From: Blastococcus sp. CT_GayMR19
GTDB lineage: Bacteria > Actinomycetota > Actinomycetes > Mycobacteriales > Geodermatophilaceae
Reading direction: 5' to 3'
Length of the DNA: 64,000 bases
NCBI RefSeq assembly: GCF_004570385.1
Contig: NZ_SPQL01000010.1
Coordinates: forward strand, 1-64,000
Made by a program: the position numbers and the translations under genes
Notes under the pieces: generated by a model
Database searches by the model: none
What the model saw: the letters and a program-made list of their open reading frames with translations, nothing else
What the model was told of the DNA's origin: nothing
Shown: piece after piece, positions 7,579 to 16,987 of the stretch
How positions within the stretch are numbered: position 1 is the first letter of the stretch
Layout: each line of letters begins with the position of its first letter

Positions 7579-9846
7579 ATGCCCACCGACCCTCCTGCGA
7601 CGCTCGCCGCCTGGCTGCGCACCCGCAGCGACGAGCAGTTGAGCGCCCTGCTGGCGGCCCGGCCCGACGTCGCCCGCCCGGCGCCGTCCGACGTCGTGGC
7701 GCTGGCCAGCCGCCTCGCCGTCCCGGTGTCGGTCGACCGGGCGCTCGACGAGCTCGACGCCGCGACGCTGCAGGTGCTGGACGTCGTGCTCCTGGCCCCG
7801 ACCGACGGCGTGGCCCCCGACGCGATCGCCGCCGCACTGCCCGATGTGCCGGTCGAGGTCCTGACGGCCGGCCTGGAGCGGCTCACCACCCGCGCGCTGC
7901 TGTGGGGCGACGACGTGCTCCGCGCCCCCGACCCCGTGCGCCGCGCCGTCCGCCATCCCGCCGGGCTGGGCCGCCGGGCGTCCGAGCTGCGGCTCGCGTT
8001 GCCCGGCGACCTGGAGGCCACCCTGGCCGAGCTCGACGCCGAGGAGCGGGGGGTGCTCGAGCGGCTGGCCGGTGAGCGGCCGGTCGGCCACCTGCCCGAC
8101 ATCCCCTCCGACGGCGGCCGCACGCCGGCGCGGCGGCTCCTGACGGCCGGTCTGCTCGCCCGCATCGACGCCCTGAACGTCGAGCTACCCCGCGAGATCG
8201 GGCTCCACCTGCGCGGCGACGCCCCCTTCGGCCCGCCCCGGCTGCGGCCCGAGCCGGCCGTCACCGCGCACGAGCAGGGATCGGTCGACCGGCGGGCGGC
8301 CGGCGCGGCCCTGGAGAGCGTGGGCAAGGTCGGTGAGCTGCTCGGCATCCTCGAGGAGGAGCCGGCCGGGTTGCTGCGCAGCGGCGGCGTCGGTGTGCGC
8401 GACCAGAAGCGGCTGGCCCGCGAGCTGCACGTGGGCGAGCCGGACGCCGCCTGGCTGCTCGAGCTCGCCTACACCGCCGGGCTGCTCGACGTCGGCGGCC
8501 CGCATCGCGACGAGTGGCTGCCCACCCGCGGCTACGACATCTGGCGCGAGCAGGACCTCGCCGACCGCTGGGCGACCCTGGCCGCGGGCTGGCTGACCGG
8601 CGTCCGGCTGCCCTCCCTGGTGGGCCAGCGCGACGTCGCCGGCAAGGCGGTCAACCCGCTCTCCCCCGACCTCGTGCGCCACACCGCGCCGGCGATCCGC
8701 CGCTCGGCGCTCGCCGTGCTGGCCGAGTACCCGCCCGGCTCCGGTCTCGCCCCCGACGACCTGGTGTCGCTGCTGCGCTGGCGCACCCCGCGGCGCGCCG
8801 ACCGCCTCGCGCCCGTGCCGGCCATGCTCGCCGAGGCCGCCCGCCTCGGCGTCGTGGTCGGTGGCGTGCTGTCGACGGCGGGCCGCGGGCTGCTGGCCCA
8901 CGGGGAGGACGGCGCGGCGATGAGCATCCGTGGACTGCTGCCGGCGCCGGTCGACCACGTCCTCGCCCAGCCCGACCTCTCCCTGATCGCCCCCGGCCCG
9001 CTGGTGTCCGAGCTCGCCGACACCCTCGCCGTGGTGGCCGACGTCGAGTCCTCCGGCGGGGCGACGGTCTTCCGGGTGTCGGAGGCCTCCGTCCGCCGCG
9101 CCCTGGACCACGGGTGGTCGGCCTCCGACCTGCACGACTTCTTCACCCGCGTCTCCCGCACCCCGGTCCCCCAGGCGCTGGACTACCTGGTCGACGACGT
9201 CGCCCGCCAGCACGGCCGGCTGCGGGTCGGCTCCATCGAGTCCTATGTCCGCTCCGACGACCACGGGCTGCTGTCCCAGGTGCTCAACGACCGGCGCGCC
9301 GCGTCGGCCGAGCTGCGCCGCCTCGCGCCGGGGGTGCTCGTGAGCGGGCTCGGTGCCGACGAGGTGCTCACGGTGCTCCGCGACGCCGGCTACGCCCCCG
9401 CCGGGGAGAACCCGGGCGGCGCCGTCCTCACCCGGCCCGCCGCGCGTCCCCGGGCCGCGGGACGGCGGCCCGGCAGCGACCCCTCGCCCGCCGCCCGGCC
9501 GCTCACCGCACCCGAGCTCGCGGCCACCGTCCGCGAGATGCGGGCCGGCGACGCCGCGCTGTCCGCCCGGCGCGGCACGGCGGTGCGCTCGGTGCCCGGG
9601 GTGACGACGGCGAGCACGCTGGAGCTGCTGTCCCGGGCCATCGGCGCCGGCCTGCCGGTGTGGCTCGGCTACGTCGACGCCCAGGGCAGCGGCAGCCAGC
9701 GCGTGGTACAGCCGGTGTCCCTGGTCGGCGGCTTCCTCTCCGGCTACGACGAACGGCGCGGCGAGAACGCCACGTTCGCCGTGCACCGGATCACCTCGGT
9801 CGCCCTGGTCGAGCAGGGCGCCGAGGATGCGGGCCGGACCGCCTGA
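7579..9846 (+). CDS. Helicase-associated (XPB/Ssl2-like) domain protein
   Basis: A 755-residue protein of the actinobacterial family encoded beside the XPB helicase. It contains no Walker motifs. The C-terminal third (LLSRAIGAGLPVWLGYVD, then VVQPVSLVGGFLSGYDER and VHRITSVALVEQG) resembles a WYL-like sensor fold of the helicase-associated domain; the middle has winged-helix-like leucine-rich segments. It probably assists the XPB helicase in DNA repair or transcription-coupled processes; that role is inferred from conserved adjacency (Rv0862c/Rv0861c in M. tuberculosis, from memory). The ATG lies seven bases after a TAGCGT box at 7566-7571, so the message is probably leaderless. Confidence 0.85.
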   Translation: MPTDPPATLAAWLRTRSDEQLSALLAARPDVARPAPSDVVALASRLAVPVSVDRALDELDAATLQVLDVVLLAPTDGVAPDAIAAALPDVPVEVLTAGLERLTTRALLWGDDVLRAPDPVRRAVRHPAGLGRRASELRLALPGDLEATLAELDAEERGVLERLAGERPVGHLPDIPSDGGRTPARRLLTAGLLARIDALNVELPREIGLHLRGDAPFGPPRLRPEPAVTAHEQGSVDRRAAGAALESVGKVGELLGILEEEPAGLLRSGGVGVRDQKRLARELHVGEPDAAWLLELAYTAGLLDVGGPHRDEWLPTRGYDIWREQDLADRWATLAAGWLTGVRLPSLVGQRDVAGKAVNPLSPDLVRHTAPAIRRSALAVLAEYPPGSGLAPDDLVSLLRWRTPRRADRLAPVPAMLAEAARLGVVVGGVLSTAGRGLLAHGEDGAAMSIRGLLPAPVDHVLAQPDLSLIAPGPLVSELADTLAVVADVESSGGATVFRVSEASVRRALDHGWSASDLHDFFTRVSRTPVPQALDYLVDDVARQHGRLRVGSIESYVRSDDHGLLSQVLNDRRAASAELRRLAPGVLVSGLGADEVLTVLRDAGYAPAGENPGGAVLTRPAARPRAAGRRPGSDPSPAARPLTAPELAATVREMRAGDAALSARRGTAVRSVPGVTTASTLELLSRAIGAGLPVWLGYVDAQGSGSQRVVQPVSLVGGFLSGYDERRGENATFAVHRITSVALVEQGAEDAGRTA

Positions 9847-9974
9847 CCGCGGTAAATCTCCTGCAGAGCAGGCCGTGACCGGCCTAGGTTGACGAGTGCA
9901 ACCGTTCTTCCGGTCGTGTCCGCGCGCTCCCCCGTCCGGGCGCCTCCGGCTGGCCGAGCGGAGGCCGGACAGCG

Positions 9975-11255
9975 ATGACCGAGCGAGGAACCGTGGCCGC
10001 CCGACTGGCGGGGGCGGTGAGCACGGTGCTGGGCGCCCCGGAGTCCCCGTGGCGGCTCCGCGCCTGGGACGGATCCGAGGCGGGTCCGGCCGACGCACCG
10101 CTCCTGGTCGTCCGGTCGCCCCAGGCCGTGCGCCGGCTGGTGTGGGCTCCCGGCGAGCTGGGACTGGTCCGCGCGTACGTGGCCGGCGAGATCGATCTGG
10201 AGGGCGACGTCTTCGCGACACTGGAGGCGCTGACCTCGAGCGGCCGGCTGTCCTCGCAGGCCGCCTTCCCGCGGCCGAGCGCCCGGGACTGGCTGGAGCT
10301 GGGGCGCACCGCGGCGGCGCTGCACGCGGTGGGGGTGCCGCCCGCCCCGCCTCCCGAGGAGTTCCCGCGGCCGCGCCGCATCCGCCACCACCGTCCCGAC
10401 CTCGACGCCGCGGCGATCGCCCACCACTACGACGTGGGCAACGACTTCTACGCCCTGGTCCTGGGCCCGACGCTGGTGTACTCGTGCGCCGTCTGGCGCG
10501 ACGAGGGCACCGGGCTGGACACCGCGCAGGTCGCCAAGCTCGATCTGGTCTGCCGGAAGCTGGGGCTCGCACCCGGGATGCGGCTGCTCGACGTGGGCTG
10601 CGGCTGGGGCAGCCTGGCTCTGCACGCCGCGCGGGCGTACGGCGCCGACGTCGTCGGCATCACGCTGTCGGCCGAGCAGGCCGAGCTGGCCCGGCAGCGG
10701 ACCGAGCAGGCCGGTCTGGCCGGCCGGATCACCATCCGGATCCAGGACTACCGGGAGGTGGACGACGGCCCCTACGACGCGATCAGCTCGATCGGGATGG
10801 CCGAGCACGTCGGCCGCGTGGCCATGGGCGACTACGTCTGCGCGCTGCACGATCTGCTCGCGCCGGGCGGACGGCTGCTCCATCACGCCATCGCCTGGGC
10901 CGCCGGGCCGTCGACGTGGGACGACGACAGCTTCATCTCCCGCTACGTCTTCCCCGGCGGGGAGCTCATCAGCCTCGGCGACACGGTCGATGCGCTCGAG
11001 ACGCGCTTCGAGATCCTGGACGTCGAGGCGCTGCGCCGGCACTACACGCTGACCCTGCGCGCCTGGGTCGACCGCCTGGAGCAGCAGTGGGACACGGCGG
11101 TCGAGCTGGCGGGCGAGGGGCGGGCGCGGGTCTGGCGGCTCTACATGGCCGCGTGCGCTCTGTCGTTCGACGCGGGCAAGCTCGGGGTGAACCAGGTGCT
11201 GGCCCAGCGACCCGGCGGCGAGCCCCCGCCGCTGCGCCGCGACACCTGGGTCTGA
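9975..11255 (+). CDS. Cyclopropane-fatty-acyl-phospholipid synthase family methyltransferase
   Basis: A 426-residue SAM-dependent enzyme expected to methylate or cyclopropanate the double bond of membrane-lipid acyl chains. The N-terminal ~150 residues are the lipid-binding part; the catalytic domain starts at AIAHHYDVGNDFYALVLG, has the SAM motif LLDVGCGWGSL (aspartate 206), and the family signatures YSCAVW, SIGMAEHVG and a C-terminal LSFDAGKLGVNQVL. It sits between the helicase-associated and XPB genes, which are usually adjacent, so it may be an insertion into that pair. A GGAGG eleven bases upstream supports the ATG. Confidence 0.9.
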   Translation: MTERGTVAARLAGAVSTVLGAPESPWRLRAWDGSEAGPADAPLLVVRSPQAVRRLVWAPGELGLVRAYVAGEIDLEGDVFATLEALTSSGRLSSQAAFPRPSARDWLELGRTAAALHAVGVPPAPPPEEFPRPRRIRHHRPDLDAAAIAHHYDVGNDFYALVLGPTLVYSCAVWRDEGTGLDTAQVAKLDLVCRKLGLAPGMRLLDVGCGWGSLALHAARAYGADVVGITLSAEQAELARQRTEQAGLAGRITIRIQDYREVDDGPYDAISSIGMAEHVGRVAMGDYVCALHDLLAPGGRLLHHAIAWAAGPSTWDDDSFISRYVFPGGELISLGDTVDALETRFEILDVEALRRHYTLTLRAWVDRLEQQWDTAVELAGEGRARVWRLYMAACALSFDAGKLGVNQVLAQRPGGEPPPLRRDTWV

Positions 11256-11368
11256 ATCCCTCGTCCTCGGCGGGAAGCCCGGGTCCGCTTCCGCGGTTAC
11301 GGTGAGAGGTCCCCCGGACCCCGTTCCCGGCCTCCGCGGCCGCCCCCCGTAACGACGTGAGGAACTTC

Positions 11369-13054
11369 TTGAGCGACGGCCCGCTGATCGTCCAGTCGGA
11401 CAAGACCCTGCTGCTCGAGGTCGACCACCCGTTGGCGAAGGAGTGCCGCGCGGCGATCGCGCCGTTCGCCGAGCTGGAGCGCTCCCCCGAGCACGTGCAC
11501 ACCTACCGGGTGACGCCGCTCGCGCTGTGGAACGCCCGCGCCGCCGGCCACGACGCCGAGCAGGTCGTCGACGCGCTCGTGCGCTTCTCCCGCTACCCGG
11601 TGCCGCACGCGCTGCTGGTCGACGTCGCCGACACGATGGACCGGTTCGGCCGGCTCACCCTGGCGCAGAACCCGGTGCACGGCCTGGTGCTCACGTCGTC
11701 GGACCGCGCGGTGCTCGAGGAGGTCGTGCGCTCGAAGCGGGTCGCGCCGATGCTCGGCGCCCGGATCGACGCGGATTCCGTCGTCGTCCACGCGTCCGAG
11801 CGCGGCCGGCTCAAGCAGGCGCTGCTGAAGATCGGCTGGCCCGCCGAGGACCTGGCCGGCTACGTCGACGGCGCCGCCCACCCGATCGAGCTGGACCAGT
11901 CGAACTGGCACCTGCGGGACTACCAGCAGCAGGCCGTGGACGGCTTCTGGGCCGGCGGCTCGGGCGTCGTCGTCCTGCCGTGCGGCGCCGGGAAGACGCT
12001 CGTCGGCGCGGCCGCGATGGCCGAGGCGAAGGCCACCACGCTGATCCTGGTGACCAACACCGTGGCCGGGCGCCAGTGGAAGCGGGAGCTGATCGCCCGC
12101 ACCTCGCTCACCGAGGAGGAGATCGGCGAGTACTCCGGTGAGCGCAAGGAGATCCGCCCCGTCACCATCGCGACCTACCAGGTCATCACCACCCGCCGGA
12201 AGGGCGAGTACCGGCACCTCGACCTCTTCGACGCCCAGGACTGGGGCCTGATCGTCTACGACGAGGTGCACCTGCTGCCGGCGCCGATCTTCCGGCTGAC
12301 GGCCGACCTGCAGTCCCGCCGCCGGCTCGGCCTGACCGCCACGCTGGTGCGCGAGGACGGCCGCGAGGACGACGTCTTCTCCCTCATCGGCCCGAAGCGG
12401 TACGACGCCCCGTGGCGCGACATCGAGGCGCAGGGCTACATCGCGCCGGCCGAGTGCATCGAGGTGCGCGTCTCCCTGGACGACGAGGAGCGGATGACCT
12501 ACGCCGTCGCCGAGCCCGAGGAGCGCTACCGGATCGCGGCGACCGCCGCCTCGAAGCTGCCGGTGATCCGCCGGGTGCTGGAGCGGCACCCCGACGAGCC
12601 GTCGCTGGTGATCGGCGCCTACCTCGACCAGCTCGACGAGCTCGGCCGCGCGCTGGACGCCCCGGTGATCCAGGGCTCCACGACCAACCGCGAGCGGGAG
12701 AAGCTGTTCGACGCGTTCCGCGCCGGGGAGATCCGGACGCTGGTCGTCTCCAAGGTCGCCAACTTCTCGATCGACCTGCCGGAGGCCGCGGTCGCCGTCC
12801 AGGTGTCGGGCACCTTCGGCTCGCGGCAGGAGGAGGCCCAGCGCCTCGGCCGGGTGCTGCGGCCCAAGGCCGACGGCCGGCAGGCGCACTTCTACACCGT
12901 GGTCAGCCGCGACACCCTCGACAGCGAGTACGCCGCCCATCGGCAGCGGTTCCTCGCCGAGCAGGGCTACGCGTACACGATCGTCGACGCCGCCGACCTG
13001 GCCGGGCCGGGCGAGGTCAACGGCCCCGACTGGGTGGACGAGCCGGCGGACTGA
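11369..13054 (+). CDS. XPB/Ssl2-type DNA helicase (SF2)
   Basis: A 561-residue superfamily 2 helicase of the ERCC3/XPB group, an ATP-driven 3'-5' DNA translocase linked to repair. The N-terminal ~200 residues form the damage-recognition and helicase-associated part (GPLIVQSDKTLLLEV). The Walker A motif PCGAGKT has its lysine at residue 209, the DEVH box is at 298-301, and motif III/VI sequences GLTATLVRED and QRLGRVLRPK follow. TTG at 11369 is preferred over GTG at 11357 because GAGGA at 11359-11363 is spaced five bases from it and homologues begin at this point. Its usual partner lies two genes upstream. Confidence 0.95.
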   Translation: MSDGPLIVQSDKTLLLEVDHPLAKECRAAIAPFAELERSPEHVHTYRVTPLALWNARAAGHDAEQVVDALVRFSRYPVPHALLVDVADTMDRFGRLTLAQNPVHGLVLTSSDRAVLEEVVRSKRVAPMLGARIDADSVVVHASERGRLKQALLKIGWPAEDLAGYVDGAAHPIELDQSNWHLRDYQQQAVDGFWAGGSGVVVLPCGAGKTLVGAAAMAEAKATTLILVTNTVAGRQWKRELIARTSLTEEEIGEYSGERKEIRPVTIATYQVITTRRKGEYRHLDLFDAQDWGLIVYDEVHLLPAPIFRLTADLQSRRRLGLTATLVREDGREDDVFSLIGPKRYDAPWRDIEAQGYIAPAECIEVRVSLDDEERMTYAVAEPEERYRIAATAASKLPVIRRVLERHPDEPSLVIGAYLDQLDELGRALDAPVIQGSTTNREREKLFDAFRAGEIRTLVVSKVANFSIDLPEAAVAVQVSGTFGSRQEEAQRLGRVLRPKADGRQAHFYTVVSRDTLDSEYAAHRQRFLAEQGYAYTIVDAADLAGPGEVNGPDWVDEPAD

Positions 13055-13058
13055 ACTC

Positions 13059-15355
13059 TCACCGTCCCGGAAGTGCCCGCTCCGCCGTCCAGGCGGCGAT
13101 CTCGGCGCGCGACCGGAACCCGAGCCGCGTGAGGATCTGCTCGACGTGGGACTCCGCGGTGCGGGGCGAGATGACCAGGCGGTCGGCGATCTCGCGGTCG
13201 GTCAACCCCCGCGCCACGAGGGCGGCCACCTCCCGCTGACGCGGGGTCAGCGCGCCGGCCTTGTCTGTGTGCCGCGGCACGGGCACCGGCGCGCGCTCGT
13301 CGAGCGCGAGGGCCACCGTGGCGGTCCGGCCCATGGCCTCCCCCTCGGCCCGGAGCGCGGCGGCCCTGCGTTCCCCGAGCGCCGCACGGACGGCGCCGGT
13401 GCACGCGTCGCGCCGTCCGCCCATCGGGGCGGGCAGCCGGGCCGGGATGGACCGCCACACCGCATCGGCCGCGCCGGTCAGCCGCGCGGCCCGCTCCTCG
13501 TTCGCCTCGGCCGCGGCCGCCCAGGCCAGCGCCTCGAGGCAGAGCGCGGTGCCACTGGGGTCGTCCACCTCCCGCATCAGCCGAAGCGCGGCCTGCTCGT
13601 GGCGGGTCGCCCCGACGAGGTCCCCGGCGGTCAGTCGCACGAGGCCCAGACCCCAGAGCGCGTGGGACCGCGTCCACGGGTCCCCGTTCCGGCCCAGGGC
13701 GAGACTCCGGTCGAACGCCTCGCCGGCCTCCGCCAGGTCCCCCGCGAGCAGCGCGACGACGCCGACGTCGGCCCAGCAGAACGCCCGGTAGCGCGGGTCG
13801 GTCCGCTCGTAGCGGGCCGCCGCCGCACGGAGCAGCCGGTCGGCGGTGGCCAGGTCGCCCCGGAACAGGGCGGCCTGACCGAGGTACTGGGTGGCCAGGG
13901 CGCCGACGAGGGCAGGGCCGGTCCGCGACGCCAGCTCCCTTGCCTGCTCCAGCAGCGGCACCGCGGACTCCGGGTCGGTGGCCGCGAGCGCCAGGTAGCC
14001 GGCAGCCAGCAGGCCTCGGGACCGCGCCTCCCCGGCCGCCGGACAGGCGGCGAGCAGCGCGTCCACGCGCCGACGGCCCTCACCGAGATGTCCTCGAGCC
14101 GCCCAGTACAACCAGAGATCGGCCGCGATCCGCAGGCCCCGCTCCTCCTCACCGGGAGTCGCCGCGCTGAACCGGAGCGTCTCGGTGAGCTCGGCGTGGA
14201 CCGCCTCGAGTCCGTCGAGCGCCCGCACCTGCTCCGGGCCGACGTAGTCCGTCGCCGCCCACGTGACCACCCGGGCACACCAGTCCCGGTGCCGCCGTCG
14301 CAGCGCGCGCTCCTCCCCGGCAGCGGCCAGCAGTTCCCTGCCGTACGCCCGCACCGACTCGAGCATCCGGAAGCACCGCCGGCCGCGGATCTGGGTCCGC
14401 TCCAGGAGCGAGGCGTCGGCGAGGCGCCCGAGCGCCCCGACCACGGCGGCCCGCGGCAGGATCCCGTCACTGCAGACCGCCTCGGCCGCGCTCAGGTCGA
14501 ACTCGGCGGCGAACACCGCGACCCGGCGCCAGAGCACCCGATCGGCATCGGACAGCAGGTCGGCGCTCCACTGCATCGTGGCGCGCAACGTCCGGTGCCG
14601 TTCGGCTCCGGCCGCCCCGGACCGGGCCAGCAGCGCGAAGCGGTCGTCCAGCCGCTGGACCAGCTCCTCCGGGCCGAGCGTGCGCAGCCGGACGGCGGCC
14701 AGCTCGATGGCGAGCGGCAGCCCGTCCAGCCGCCGGCAGACGTCGGCGAGCACGGGCGCGTCGGCCGCCGTCAGGCCAGACCGGGCGCCGCGGCCGTGGC
14801 CCGCTCGATCAGCAGCCGCACGGCGTCGTCCGCCGCGCCCGACGCGCTCGCGCCGCCCGGTACGGGCAGCGGCGGCACCCGGAGCAACGCCTCGCCCTCG
14901 ACGTCGAGCGGTGACCGGCTGGTCGCGAGGACGCGGAGCCCCGGGCAGCCGGTCATGAGGGTGTCGACGAGGACCGCCGCCGCGTCGCGCACGTGCTCGC
15001 AGTTGTCGAGGACGAGCAGGACCTGCTGTTCGGCGATGACGTCGACCAGCCGGGCCGGCAGCCACTGGCCGGATCGGTCGCGCACGCCGAACGCGGTGGC
15101 GACCTGGCCGGCCACCGAGGCGGGATCGGGCACCGCCGCGAGGTCCGCGAACGGAACACCTGCGGGGAAGGATCGGCGGAGGTCGGCGGCCGCCCGGACG
15201 GCCAACCGCGTCTTGCCCACGCCTCCGGGGCCGACGAGCGTGACCAGGCGGGAGCCGGAGAGCAGTCGCCGCACGTCCGCCAGCTCGGCGCGACGCCCGA
15301 TGAAGGAGCTGCGCTCCGCAGGCAGTCGTGACCCCACGGGACCCGCTCTCGCCAT
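13059..15355 (-). pseudogene. LuxR-family large ATPase regulator, interrupted by a one-base frameshift
   Basis: Two abutting reading frames together encode one ~765-residue regulator. The first (15355 to a TGA at 14771-14773) starts MARAGPVGSRLPAERS and has an NB-ARC-like nucleotide site, TLVGPGGVGKTRLAV, and LLVLDNCEHVRD. The second, in the -1 frame, resumes at LTAADAPVLADVCRRLDGLP and runs through helical repeats to a LuxR helix-turn-helix (LTPRQREVAALVARG, ISPRTAESHVEQIL). The break falls at the run GGCCTGACGG; one extra C would restore a continuous family-like sequence. It is either a real inactivating deletion or a sequencing error. The start codon is an ATG with a divergent promoter region shared with the next gene. 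Confidence 0.8.
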
Positions 15356-15458
15356 GGGGCCTGACGGTAGCGACTCCGTACGTTCCCGGGCCGGGATCCG
15401 TACCCGTATCCGGGATCTCCCCGATGCCCGGAGGCCGCCGCGGCAACACGGTGACCCG

Positions 15459-15806
15459 GTGACCCCGCACGAGCAATCAGGCCGGGACGACGGCGTCGGA
15501 CGGGCGGTCTTCCTCGTCGAGATCCTCGCCTGCCCACCGGGAGCGGGGCACGCGGAGGACATGCACGCCGCCCTGCAGCACGCCGTCTCGCGGCTCCAGG
15601 CGGGCGGCACGCCGATCCGCTGGTGCGGCGCCTGGCTGGTCCCGGCAGAGCAGCGCTGCCTGTGCTTCATCGAGGCGTCGGCGCAGTCCGCCGTCGCCCT
15701 CGCCCGCGACACCGCGGCCCTCGCCGGTGCCGGCGTCCATCCGGTCCGCCCGCTCCCGGCCCGTGCCGTCCCGTCCCCTCCCCTGCGCATCGGAGGCAGG
15801 TCCTGA
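15459..15806 (+). CDS. Small DUF4242-like protein
   Basis: A 115-residue protein starting at GTG 15459 (VTPHEQSGRD). The core AVFLVEILACPPGA, then WCGAWLVPAEQRCLCFIEA resembles the compact ferredoxin-like fold of DUF4242 or nickel-binding-like proteins, but the match is only by pattern. It contains four cysteines. It is divergent from the frameshifted LAL regulator with 103 bases between, and its stop lies one base before the start of the membrane protease gene, so the two are probably one operon that the LAL regulator may once have controlled (inference). Confidence 0.6.
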   Translation: MTPHEQSGRDDGVGRAVFLVEILACPPGAGHAEDMHAALQHAVSRLQAGGTPIRWCGAWLVPAEQRCLCFIEASAQSAVALARDTAALAGAGVHPVRPLPARAVPSPPLRIGGRS

Positions 15807-15807
15807 C

Positions 15808-16764
15808 ATGTCCGCGGTCGACGACTTCCAGAACACCGGCGGCGGTCCGGCCGGCACCGCCGGGCGGCCGGACGGTCCGCGTCGCCGCCCCGCGCGGGGT
15901 TTCCGCGCCTTCGCCGCCCGGCGGCCCGTGACGGCATTCCTGGTCGTGGCGCTGCCCCTCGGCTGGGCCCTGCTCGCGGTGCCCGCCCTGACGTTCCACG
16001 GCGTGCTCCCCGGCGGCGAGATCCCGTCCGAGCCGTTCGCGCTGGCGCTCACCCTGCTGGTCATGCTCCCGACCGCCCTCTGGGTCGTCTCCGTCACCGA
16101 CGGCCGGGCCGGGGTCCGCGCGCTGCTCGCCCGGGCCGTCCGGTGGCGCTTCGGCCTCGGCTGGTGGGCCGTCGTCGTCCTGGGCATGCCGGTGACCAGC
16201 GTGGCGGTGGGCGCCGGGCTGGGCCGCTTCGTCGGCACCGGAGACCTCGCCGGCGCCCTCGTCGACGCGCTCGTCTTCGTGCTCGTCGCCGTGGTCGTGA
16301 TCAACCTCTGGGAGGAGACGGTGTGGGCCGGCTTCGTCCAGACGCGGCTGGAACCGCGCTACGGCCTGCTCCCCGCCGCCCTGCTGACCGCGCTCGGGTT
16401 CGCCGCCATCCACCTGCCGATGCTGTTCGCAACCGACCTCACGGCGTCCTCCGTGCTGGTCGGGATCGGTGTGCTGCTGATCGCCGCCGTCGTCCTCCGC
16501 CTCCTGATCGGGATGGTGCTCGGCGCGACGGCCGGCAGCGTGCTCGCCGTCGCCGTCCTGCACGCCACCTGGAACGCGAGCCAGAGCGAGGGCCAGCTGG
16601 TCGACACGCTGCTCTCCGGCGGTCAGCCGGTGCTCGAGGCAGTTCTCGCGGTCACGCTGCTCGCGGTGGCCGCCGCGCTCGTCCTCCGGCCGAGGCCGGG
16701 CCCCGTCGGACCGCACGGCGAGGAGTCGGACACCCACCACGGGCGGGCCTCGGCGACGAGCTGA
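15808..16764 (+). CDS. CPBP family intramembrane metalloprotease
   Basis: A 318-residue protein with about eight hydrophobic segments. The CPBP/CAAX-protease signature is present: NLWEETVWAGFVQ with glutamates 169 and 170, then FAAIHLP and LHATWNAS, which supply the histidines and asparagine of the active site. Members cleave prenylated or other membrane-embedded substrates, or modify bacteriocin resistance; the substrate here is unknown. The first ~40 residues are polar and arginine-rich and lie in the cytoplasm. It directly follows the DUF4242-like gene. Confidence 0.85.
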   Translation: MSAVDDFQNTGGGPAGTAGRPDGPRRRPARGFRAFAARRPVTAFLVVALPLGWALLAVPALTFHGVLPGGEIPSEPFALALTLLVMLPTALWVVSVTDGRAGVRALLARAVRWRFGLGWWAVVVLGMPVTSVAVGAGLGRFVGTGDLAGALVDALVFVLVAVVVINLWEETVWAGFVQTRLEPRYGLLPAALLTALGFAAIHLPMLFATDLTASSVLVGIGVLLIAAVVLRLLIGMVLGATAGSVLAVAVLHATWNASQSEGQLVDTLLSGGQPVLEAVLAVTLLAVAAALVLRPRPGPVGPHGEESDTHHGRASATS

Positions 16765-16987
16765 CCCGCCGGATCGGGAGCAGTGGACCGGTCCGTCGTG
16801 GGCAGCGGGACGGTTGGGACCGACGGGGCGTGACGTGCCGGTCCGGCACGACATGAGGATTGCCACACCCTGCCGCCGCACCGCGCATCCGCCCTGCTCA
16901 GCGGCCCGGACCGGCGCCCCATACGTTGCCGGCGGGGAGGCGCGCGGCAGGTCCCCGGTTGGGCGTGTTGCTCTCGCGCCGACCACT

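Noticed and set aside
8185..10572. Large minus-strand frames opposite the helicase-associated and CFA genes
   Set aside because: They are shadows with arginine-, glycine- and histidine-rich composition and no recognisable domain, opposite well-supported genes.
14768..14790. Programmed -1 ribosomal frameshift in the LAL regulator
   Set aside because: There is no slippery heptamer of the X-XXY-YYZ type and no obvious downstream pseudoknot; relatives are encoded in one frame. A mutation or sequencing error is simpler.
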